Position numbers and translations under genes: made by a program. The notes under the pieces are model-generated. The model made no database searches. It was not told the origin of the DNA and was given only the letters and a program-made list of their open reading frames with translations. This document shows positions 21,601 to 33,600 of a DNA stretch of 64,000 bases, one piece after another. The DNA is taken from NCBI GenBank assembly GCA_012861695.1, contig JAAOOA010000002.1:39248347-39312346 (forward strand), given 5' to 3'. The DNA comes from Trematomus loennbergii (Eukaryota > Chordata > Actinopteri > Perciformes > Nototheniidae). Within the stretch, counting starts at the first letter, position 1. Each line of letters opens with the position of its first letter.

Positions 21601-24600
21601 TGCTGTAATGCAATGAGGGATCTGCAGGACATGGAGGAGCTGGACCTGCCATCCAACCTACGGCTCATTCTTTCAAAGCTACCTTACAAACTAAGGGAGA
21701 AGTGGAGAACAGCAGCTTGTGATATTCTGGATCGGAGCCATCAAAGAGCAAAATTGCATGACCTTGTTGTATTTATTGAAAGACAAGCTAGAATACTTCA
21801 AGACCCTCTCTTTGGTGACATTCACGATCATCAACTTAACAGTACAAAGACTTTCATTACAACTCCTGCTGATTTAAGCCGAAATAAGTGCAAGGGAAGC
21901 AGTTTTGCTACCACAGTGGCTATAGTGTCAGACAGCCATGCAGAGAAACCCAAAGAAGACAATTATCTTGTTAAAAGCTACATTTCCTCCACTAACAATG
22001 ACACCTCATGTACCTTTTGTACCAGCATGCATCCTTTAGCTGAATGCCATACAATACATTCAATATCTCATGAAGCTAAAATTGAGTTTCTGAAAGAGAA
22101 AGGACTATGCTTTGGCTGCCTGAAGGTGGGGCACTTGAGCAGGAACTGTAACAGGAGAATGACCTGTCAAATCTGTCATGCTAGACACCCAACTATTCTG
22201 CACATTAAAAGATCTTCTAAGCCTGAAACTGAGAACTTTAAACATGATAAGACAGAGCAGAAGAGTGGAGGAGCAAGGCCTGAAGAGACATCCATCAGCA
22301 GTGCTCTTGTTTCAGTAGGAGAAGGTGAAGGAATCGGGGCTGGTAAAGACAGCATACTTGCCATAGTGCCAGTGAAGGTGAAACTCTGCCATGGAAATAA
22401 AAGTATACTGACCTATGCATTCCTGGACCCTGGTAGTACCGACACATTTTGCACAGAGGGGCTCATGAGGCAGCTTGGTGCTAGAGGACGGAGAACTGAA
22501 GTCCTTCTTCAAACGATGGGAACAGAGAAAACAGTCAGGAGTTTTGAGGTAACGGGTCTAGAAGTGGGCAATGTGGAAGATGGCACATATATAAAGTTGC
22601 CCAAGGTTTACACTCAGAACAAAATCCCTGTTACCAAAAGAAACATTCTTACCCAGGCGGACCTCAAGAAATGGCCTTATCTGCAGGAAATCCAAATAAG
22701 AGAATTAGATGCTGACGTGGGACTTCTTATTGGAGTAAATACTCCAAAGGCTATGGAACCATGGAAAGTTATAAATACCCAAGGAAACGGCCCATATGCA
22801 GTGAAAACACTGTTAGGATGGGTCGTTAATGGTCCACCTAGATCCGGATGATGAAACCCCTGTGGCAGTAGTGAACAGGACCTCAATTGTTCACCTTGAG
22901 AAGCTTAATGAAAGACAATATATTAATGACTTTCCAGAAAACGAGTATGAAGAGGAAAGACAAATGTCAGCTGATGACCGAAAGCTCCTGCAGAGGAGAG
23001 AAAAGAGGAAAGATTGCTCCACTGATCTTGGAGTAAAGCAGGATAAAGGAAAGCGACTGAAGGATCAGATGCTTCTGCTCAAAAGGCCTACAGCTAATGC
23101 ACTAAGACTTTCAGTAGAGGACACGGAAAATGCTGAAAAGGCCATTATTTGCCACGAGCAGAGACAGCATTTCAAAGAGGATTTTGCCTTGCTGGAAAAA
23201 GCCAAACAGTGCAATAGAGGAAGCTCCCTATACAAGCTGGACTCTATCATTGATGCTGGGATTCTGAGAGTTGGAGGAAGAACTACAAAGATGGCTATGC
23301 CAACTGACTTCAAACATCCAATGATTCTACTTAAACATTCTCGTATTTCCAAGTTGATACTAAGCCACATACATCATCAAGTTGGTCACTCAGGTCACAT
23401 GCTCTCCAAACTCCTTCAACGTTACTGGCTATCAGCTGCAAACTCTTCAGCCAGGAGGCAGGTGCAATACCTTGCTGACCTGTTTTGGAAGCGCTGGACC
23501 AGGGAATACCTTCCTTTGATGCAAGAACGGCCCAACTGGAATACTATCAAAAGAAACTTCACCCCCGGAGACCTGGTCGTCATCGTTGATGAGAACTCAC
23601 CGAGGAACACTTGGCTCCTGGGACGTGTAGTTAAGACCCTTCCTGGATCAACATGACTTGTTAGGAGTGTCCTGGTTAAAACCAAGACAAGTACCATTGA
23701 AAGACCCATAACTAAGTTATGTCTGCTCCTGGAGCAACAACTGAGCCTACTAAGCCTTAGCCTTTCAGTCACGTGCACCTCTGACTTTAGACAAAGGACT
23801 AGACTCTTGGTCTCCTACCTCCCCATCAAAGGCTGCCTTTTGAACAGCAGAACATTACAGACAATTAGTACTAGACCTACACATTCAGTACTGGTCTTAC
23901 TGTGGACTTGAAAGTATGCTACATGGACTTGAAAGTATGCAATAACTATGACTTGAAAGTATGCAATATACTATGCTACGTATGGATGTTATATGTTTTG
24001 TTAAAATGACTCTTGATATATTATAATTGGTAATTGCTATGTAATAAGCAATTAGGGGCTGGTATGTTAGAGCCATTTTCCTTGAGTTATTATTGTCTGA
24101 TAGTTAGGCTTGATAATAATATCAATTAGATTAAACTCACCATCTAAAGGTATTTTTGTGAGTCATACTATGGTTTAAAATGTATTAATTTAAGGCTCAC
24201 TTATTATTTGATATGTGCGTCAGTATCACGTGCATGGCTATATGCCTATATATGGTAGGTTGATAGGACACAGCTGATGGTGATGAGACGGGGAAACGGA
24301 AAAGTCTTTTGACCGTGTTCTTTTTGTTCTTTTGGAGACTGAACTTTGATTTAAGATGAAGCGAAGAAGAATGTGTGGACTAACGAATAAAGCTCATCTG
24401 ACTCAACCATGTTCTCAGCTCATTTGTTTGGAAACAAAGAGAGGCGCGTCAAAACCCACAACCCGATAGAGGTGGCTATTAAATTGTAGAGAAGGATTAA
24501 AACGCCACCACAGCAACAATGCATGATCTGTTTGGTGCTTTGAGCCAAACACTTCAGAGACATGTTTTCTATACATCTGAGACCTATAATATATAACATT

Positions 24601-27600
24601 TAAAAAAGTATAATAGGGGACCTTTAAGGCATGGCTACCTTATGATTGACAGGTCACTACCGTGTCTGGTTTGGGTCTTGTCTGTGGTTTTGTCTCAGAA
24701 CATTAACCCTTTCACTGTGGGTTTTCAGTCCAGGAAAGGTCCAAGTGTCACTCCTGCTTGCCAAAAACAAACCCAAAAGGGTCGAAAGTGGTAACTACGT
24801 CATCTTCCTATACACAGTCGATCTGGCCCCAAGGGGTACAGCGATAGACAATAGAATTGTAAGCTAAAAATGCAAATCGATCGAATAAAATCATATCCAT
24901 TGTATTTAAGTGGGATAAGTCTGTTGGGACTAAATTTGATATAAATGAGATAAAACACTATTATTACCCCAGATAGATGTTCTAATCCTACTACTGTTGC
25001 AGAGGGCCTTCACACAAACACACACACACACGTGAAATATTGGTTGATGGCAACGGTTAAATAAAAAAAAGTGTTGTTTTAAGATCATCTTACCTGTCGT
25101 GATCGTCTTCTTGCTGTGAAGAAAAAAAATGATAATAATTTTTGAAGGTATCAACAGTGGTGGAAAGAACATATTTTCATGAAGTATGAATAGCACGTCC
25201 TGGATTCATGTTTAAGTAAAAGTACAACGGTATGCAGAATTGTCCTTTTCAGAGTACATATCACATTGATGGAATACGTTTATTGATGCGTTTATGTGCT
25301 TATCACCTTGCCGCTAATAAAGGTAAGGCGGAGCTCATTTCAATGACTTTGTCTGAGGGACCCCACACTCACCTGAGTGCAGGTAACACAGCATCACACA
25401 CAGGGTGAGCAGCAGCGAGATGACAATGAAAAGCATCCAGCCGGTTGGCTCTGAGGAGAAAACAGAAAGCCAACATGACCTTTATATAAATGTCTATATA
25501 CATTCTATAGCTGTCAGACTTTACAACCACCACGGCCCCTGGTAGACCCCACACACATATAACAACAAAGAATATAACACTCCTGTTGTCCAATACTACT
25601 TATGTGCAATATATATACAGTATATCTACCGTAAAAAGCTGTGCAATTTATATTATCAACTTGATTGACTTTCACCTGGCTGCGATATCGCTAAACTGTT
25701 ATTGGTACTGGATGTGTATTTTGTAAATTGTGTAATTTCTAGTTTTTTACTTCAAAACATGTTTTATGCATGCTTCTTAAGAGATATGAAACTGTCTTTG
25801 GCTCTTTGTTGTAACAATTGTACATTTCCCCTTTGTGGGACGAATAAAGGTATTCTGATTCTGATAAACATGACGTTAGGGTCAGATATGCTTCTCTGCT
25901 GCCATTCAGTGGTAGCTCACAAAACTGCAGTGTATTAGGTGTTACTAGTGTGTTATGGCCCGACGAGGGCTGCTACATTATGGCAAAAGTCATACAAAAT
26001 ATTATTTTGGTCAATATTGACACATTGAAAAAATTGACCATATTGCTCATTGACTTCGCAAATATAATGTGGATTTTCTTGAAATACTTTTATATACATA
26101 CATTATTTTTTTGAATATATATACATATATAATGTGGATTCTTTTGAATATATCATATTTAAAAAGAGATCAAATATATATTAAAAAACATATATATATG
26201 CTCGACAAAATACATATATGCACATATTTAAATAAATATATTGGGTTTTTTTTATGGATGAAATATATATATTTATAGATTAAAATAAATATATGTTGTG
26301 TTTTTTCATAAAAAAGATAATTCTGGTGTAAGCGCACAACTGTAAAGGAAAGGTTGGATGTACTGGATTAATAACACATCAACAAATTGTGTGATTAAAA
26401 CAGAATGTGGCACAATAATCGTTTTATCCGGATTGTCTTGTTTCATAATCAATATCATCATTACAAATAAACCTAATAAGCTTATTAACTCAGCCCTCCT
26501 CCACTCACCCTCCACAGTCAGGGTGAAGCTCTTTTTGATGGGCACCCTCAGGGATTTATGGGATACTCTGCATGTGAACTCCCTTCCTGAGTGCTTGAGT
26601 GCAGCCTGCAGGTAGAAGAAGGCCGTCAGCGAGTACGTCTTGTCGTTGTTGTGTTTGTGGCTGGACAGCAGAACGTTCTGGAGCTTCTCGGGGAGAGGAG
26701 CGCCCACCCTCTGTCCCGCCAGCCGGGTCCTGCATGTACCACCCAATCTCCACATCCAGAGGGTAGTAACTGTCTGCCTCACATGTCACCCTCTGCTCCC
26801 CGCCCTCCAGCAGCGTCAGAGTGGGTCCAACGTTGAGGGAGACCTTGGGAGCCTCTGAGGAGAGGAGAGAATAAAGTCAGATCCTCTCAGCAAAAGGGTT
26901 CCATTATGAGTTTGACTCCAGCTGCCAATCTTTAGTGCAAAAGCAAGTATGTTTTAGGTGGTACAGTTACTTCAATAGAGTGGTGCAGGGATGACGTGAT
27001 TTTATAGGCCGACTCGAAAGTTAGCATCGCAAGGGCTCCTTTGACAAAAAGCATTGGATTGTTTTCGGATTTTGGTGTATTGCTGAGAATAAGATCTGAG
27101 GCAAATGCACGTTTATGATACTTAATACGTTTTGTTTAGCAGGATAATCTCCATATATTAACACCACTTTGTGATTTTTGAAGCATAAAGCAATCGCCAG
27201 AAGTAAAAAGCTAACGTCATGCTATTCACAAACTACTGTACATCAGGGTCGCATGGCTGCACATCACCACCGCTAAGCTAAAGGAGGACTCGTGTCAGCG
27301 TGATGATGTTTAGTAGTCTCATTTAGTCACTGATTAGCAACCGCCGTTTTCAAGACACATAGCTTTCAATATTCATGAGTTGAGTATTTTATTTTCTGAA
27401 GTATTTTATGTTTCGAACATAACTGGAAATATTGTAAGCTAGCCAAAACCTTGTGATGTTTCTAACTACAAAGTAACACAATAAAAAAAACGTTGACTTC
27501 GAGGATGAAACCGGGGGAAAAATGCTTACTCATTTCTGGGTTTTAGGACTCATTCTTGCACCACTGAATTCAGTGTCAATACCATGTTTGTACATTTAAT

Positions 27601-30600
27601 ATAAACTGGTGTGAATACAACTGTTAGCTTAGCACATCACTTGAAACAGCTAGCCTAGAAGAAACATACAAGCAAAGCAGGCAGCACAGGTATTTCATTG
27701 TAACTTAGTTTTGTCTGTCACTGTAAATTCCCTCTCTTCTTAAGTCATTGTCACATTGTTTTTATTATTATATATATTATTTATCCCTGTGACAAAAAAG
27801 TCCAAAACAGGCTTCCCTACCAATTACTACGGTGATGTCACTAGTGCTTTCACTGAAAAGTTGAAATATTTGACACTCGAAGCGCTCGGAAGGGACCCAC
27901 AAAAAAGGTGAAGCACTCGCTACCGACGGCATGGATTGGAATCATTGAATCATCATTGGAATCCATTTTAAAAGAATGCTGGCAAGTAGCAAGTTGTCTT
28001 ATTTCTGAAACAGATACTCTTTAACTATGAAAGATTCTTCACATTTATCCTTTTTTGTCATACAGAAAAACAGACGTTCATTTTATAACTCACATTATTA
28101 ATTGCCCAGAAATGTCAGTCTGGTCTGATCCTCTATTTGACTCTTCCTTACCTTCGATTTGCAGAACAATATCCATACTGACGAACAGTGGAAGCACGGA
28201 CACTGAACAGATGTACGTCCCTTCACTGCTCAACTTGGTGAAGGGAAGGGTATAGGAAGCGTCCCCGTCTGCCAGGCTCCTAAGTACGACCCCGGACCCC
28301 TTGCTCTGTACTGAGCGGCTGCTGTGACTGAAGAGGCTGGTTCTCTCTCCACGCTGCTGCAGGAGCCACTCCACATCGAAGTTTGGTCCATGGTGGTCGA
28401 CAGCAAACTGGCAGTGGAGCCTCTGTTTGGAGCCCAGGCCTGCTCTCACTGATGGAGTTAGTGTTTTCATTACCATGGCAGCTATGGACACGGAGAGACA
28501 CAGGCACACACTTAGTTCTTAAACCAAAAAATGGCCAGCATTACATTTCAATATGGAACTGACGTTAAATTAGAAGTTAAAAGTGTTATTTGTTGCATAT
28601 CTTCAAGGTGACGAGAGAATCCAAAAACAAAGAAAACATTTTATGATTTTGAGTAAATGGGGACAACGTTTCACAGCAACAAAACGTTATCAAACCATCC
28701 ATTTACAAACCGTCAGAAACTCATGCAGTATCATCACAGTCTCATATGCTCAGTACTACCCAAACACATGCATTTTCACTGAAACCTTGCTATTCAAAAC
28801 ACAACAGTACTGATCTTGGAGTTCACTGCAAGATTGTTTATGAGTCATTTTGATTTTGTTAATTTTGGCCCCCATTCACTTCCACTCAGAGGACTTTTTC
28901 TCTGATTGTGGATTCTCTTTTACCGAGAAGACATGCAATAAGAACAACATTTCCCTCAGGATTTGAAGGTAACAATAATAATTCATATCTGTGTTTTGTG
29001 CCTCTACTGTGACATGTTTACATGCTTTAATGTTCAGAAAGCTCTTTTTCTCATTCTGCACTTTAAGCACACATTACTAGAGACCTGATCTACTGTAGGG
29101 GTACAACTCTAAACACCCATATGAAAAAGATCGGTTTACATTTTAATAACCAAATATGTGAACATAACCAATAACCTGAAATTGAAATGATTTCAAACCT
29201 GTTTATCCAAATAAGGAGTGCCTTGGAAATATTTGTTTACATAAATTGCATTTATCTCTCTCGCTCGATCCCACGCCCACTTTGGCTGTGAGCTGCGGAC
29301 GCCTGTTAAGCCAACACCCCCCACTTTCATCACTTACAGCGCCCATCGTACAGGGCAAATGAAAAGTGTAACCGGGGTGAAAAGGGTGTTACATTTACTT
29401 AATTATGAATATTGTTACATCAAGGCCGAAAATTAGGATGAGCGCAAACAGTCAAAAATGATTTTTTCCCTCCCAGAGCTGCCAGCGCAGCGACCCCCCA
29501 GATCTGGCGCCTAGGCCAAAAACCGGCCCTGTACACCATGCTAAATGTATGTCTGCATAAAGCTGAGTTATGATCGGTCATAATAACACAGAATTTGGTG
29601 ATGATTAAATAGTTTACAGTGAGATTTACTCCAATACTTTTGGCCATTGTCACGCAGCCCTACAAATGAATTGAGATTTCCACACAAATGTTCTTTAGCA
29701 AGTGTGCAGAGCAGTGTTGATTTAAAAAAGCAATTTGAAGGTTGGATATTTGTAAACCTTTTTTTGTGTATATATTTAAATTTAAGATGTAAATTAATTC
29801 CAGTTTATTTGTAGTACTTTCTATTTGTATTGTGACATTTGGTGGCATCAATGTGTGCATTTGATACAGATAATGGAGCAGTTGCTTTAGGGCCACAGTG
29901 TATATCCCTTAAGGTCAAACAATGAGATCCTCGACCTCCACCCCCCTCTCGCACCTCCACACAGAGCCCCCCCACATATCAAATCCCAACTTAACCCCTG
30001 TATACCAGTAGTCTGATACAATATTTACAGTTTGAAAGGGTGTTAAATGAAATTTGGTGATGATTAATGGTTTTTGTATTAATGTAATAGCAGTTAAAAC
30101 AGGACCGGTCAAATTTGACCGCGAACACCAAAGTAAGGGGGGGAAAACGAAGACAATATATTGGGTTAAAGATGTCCGTCCCTTAGCTTATCACGTACAA
30201 TGTGTTGGAGTGCTAGCCAATAGAAATTTTGCGGGTAAAGTTTTTCTTTAACTGTGTGAAAACTCCACCTTTTGAGTGGTTGCTAACATGATGTTTCGAG
30301 CAGATCTCATAAGATCCATGAGAGTGTCCTATAACATCATTACCATGATGACGATCTTGATGAATAAAGTTGTACCAAAACTTTCACTTGTGAATTTACA
30401 ATACAATTTTGCATCCCAAAATGATTGAATCTTGATTGATGATGATCAAAGTGTAATAAGGATTTCATAAATGACTTTTCTGACTTTCTGTCCGGGATCA
30501 TGGTGAAATATGATCGTGTTTTGATCTCCGGAGACTTCAATGTCCATGTGTGTTGCGAGTCCAAACCTCTGGTTAGGGACTTTTTAAATCTCCTTGATTC

Positions 30601-33600
30601 CTTTGGTCTCGTTCAGTCCGTGGCTGGCCCAACACACGAAAAAGGACACACTTTGGACTTAGTATTACGGTACGTCTACACAGCAGCGTTAAAAAATCTT
30701 GGAGGTGGGTGTATCTGAAGCTTGGGGATTTTTTGCGAACAACCAATCACATGAATCTCCCGCCCGCGACATACGAAGCAAAAAAGCCCGAAGTAAACTG
30801 GATATAAACTCCCCAAAACAGGCGAAAACCTACCACTGTCTCTGCCACCTCCCTCCATGCCTGGCTCCTCCGGTTTATATCCCGGTAGGTCTGGTCATAA
30901 AGCACCGGGTGATTGATTCGCTACCGCTAATTTCGCTAATTTCTCCTCCATTTTTTGGAATATGAGGAAATGTATGTCTCTCCCAGCATACACGCCGTTT
31001 GATTGGCTAGAGCTTGAACTGCCAGATTTGCGTACACGGGATTTGATTGGCTGCCGCTTCCACCTCAGCTTCAAAAGTTGAACATTGTTCAACTTTGAAT
31101 CTTGAAAATCCTGAAAATCTCCGCTCGCCTGCCCACAATGCATTTCGGCGAAAAGTGAGGGAAAGTGACGTCACCCCATTCAAAGTGAATGGGCAGAAGC
31201 GTTTCAAGATTTTTTTAACGCTGCTGTGTAGACGTTCCGTTATCGTTTGGACTGTCTGTATCTGTGGATGAAATATGTGCAGCAACGCGTATCTCAGACC
31301 ATTTACCGGTTCTGTTTACAACCTCCATCCCTTCCGCAGGAGTCGAATCACGTGCCCCGCGCGTCGTCTGCGTTCGATTAACCCCTTGACTGCCTCACAG
31401 TTCTCTGATGTTTTTAATGCTTCTCCGATCTGTAAATTAGATGTGAACTGTGCTTTTAATGCTGATGAGCTTATCTCCATGTTTGATCGACATGCACACT
31501 AATACTGGATTCTGTTGCTCCTTTTACGCTTAGACGCACCAAAGTTCTATCAGAGCCGTGGCTCAATGACTGTACTCGTGCTCTCAGACGCGCTTGCAGG
31601 CGTGCAGAGAGAAAATGGAAAAAGGATAAACTCCATGTCTCCCTAGAAATCCTTCGTGCTTGCCTTTCTGACTACCAGACGGCAGTCAAAGCAGCCAAAA
31701 CAGAGCACATTTCTCTGTTAATCTCCAAAAACAGCCATAAACCTCAGGTTCTTTTTAATGTCCTCAACTCTATCATTAATCCCTGTGATGTTTCTTCTAT
31801 TGTCCCATCGACTACTCTCTGTGATAAGTTTCTTACATTTTTTATTGAAAAGGTATCTGCTCTTAGGCTAGCCCACACTAGTGCTACCCCAGATCCTGCT
31901 CCTTTTCTGTGCCCTGCTGTCCTCGACCACTTTGAGCCTGTATCCCTCTCTTCTCTCTCGGATGTAGTCAAGCACCTGCGGCCGACAAACTGCACCTCAG
32001 ACAGCATTCCCTCTCGCCTTCTCAGAGATGTTTTTGATTCAGTTGGAGCAAGTATTTTATTACTTTTAAACACCTCTCTTACCTCAGGATGTGTCCCAGC
32101 TGCCTTCAAACATGCCGTGGTTAAGCCACTCCTTAAAAAGAAAAATCTCGACCCCTCCATTCTCGCAAATTTTAGGCCCATCTCCCAGCTACCTTTTTTA
32201 TCAAAAGCCCTGGAGCGAGTAGTCTACGCCCAGCTGCAGTCTTTTTTAACCACCATGGAATCCATGAAAAGTTTCAGTCTGGCTTCAAACCCATGCACAG
32301 CACTGAAACAGCCCTTTTAAGAGTTTTTAATGATCTGCTCCTAGCCGCCGACTCAGGTAGCCCAGCTGTCTTGGTGCTGTTAGACCTGACAGCTGCCTTT
32401 GACACTGTGGACCATAGCATCCTGCTGTCACGGCTTGAACAGTCCGCTGGCATCACAGGCTCTGCCCTTGCATGGTTCAGGTCCTACCTGACAGACCGTA
32501 GCTTCTCGGTACAGCTAGGTGCCTTCTCCTCTGCCAAAGCCCCTCTTACCTGTGGGGTTCCCCAAGGCTCGATTCTGGGCCCCATCCTTTTTCTACTGTA
32601 CATACTGCCCCTAGGTTCAATACTCACAAAACATAACATTCCCTTCCACTGCTACGCCGACGATGTACAGATCTATCTGCCTCTCAAAGCAAATGTCACA
32701 CTCACTACAGCAGCTGATGGACTGCTTAGCAGAGATAAAATCCTGGCTGAGCAAAAACTTCCTCAACCTCAACGAGAGCAAGACTGAGGTCATCTTTTTT
32801 GGACCGCAACCTCCAGCCTCTCCGGTTGATATTCTGGGCTCTATCAAAAAAAACATCCTCCCCTCGGTCATGAACCTTGGAGTGACCTTCACCAGCACTT
32901 TTAAATTCGACAAGCAGGTCAGCACCGTAGTAAAATCCTGCTTTTTTAAATAAGACTATTGGCCAAAACCAAGTCGTATTTATCTTTTAAAGACTTAGAA
33001 AGGGTTATTAACGCCTTTGTAACCTCGAGACTGGACTATTGTAACGCTCTGTATGTGGGTATGGACCAGGCCTCAATTAAACGCTTACAGCTAGTCCAAA
33101 ACGCTGCTGCACGTTTGCTGACTGGCCACAAAAAGCGTGACCACATCACCCCTATTCTGGCCTCACTACACTGGCTTCCAGTTCGGTTCAGAATTGATTT
33201 TAAAATCCTTTTATTTGTTTTTAAAGCACTAAATGGGCTGGCTCCGGCCTATATATGAACTGTCCAGCTCACGCTACACCCCAGCCAGAGCTTTAAGGTC
33301 TGCTGACCAGCTGCTGCTGGTAGTGCCCAAGACCAGGCTAAAACCAGGGCACCGAGCCTTCGCAGCAGCTGGCCCTAGGCTCTGGAACACTCTGCCCCTC
33401 CATGTGAGGTCGGCCCAGACCCTAGGGGTTTTTAAATCAAACTAAAAACACACTTCTTCTCTCTGGCTTTCTAGTTAGAGCGGAGCACGACTCCTGACTT
33501 TTCCGTGTGTTTTATTTATTTTGTTTTTAAGATATATCTGTTGTAATTTATTGTCGTTTATTGTGATTTGTAGTAATGTGTTTTTATTACATGTACAGCA

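Larger units (their letters stand above)
20337..24460 (+). mobile_element. Internally deleted BEL/Pao LTR retrotransposon
   Basis: Gag-protease is joined to integrase N-terminal and C-terminal pieces, then the LTR. Reverse transcriptase, RNase H and the integrase catalytic core are missing, so the copy cannot move by itself. No 5' LTR is recognised. Confidence 0.85.
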
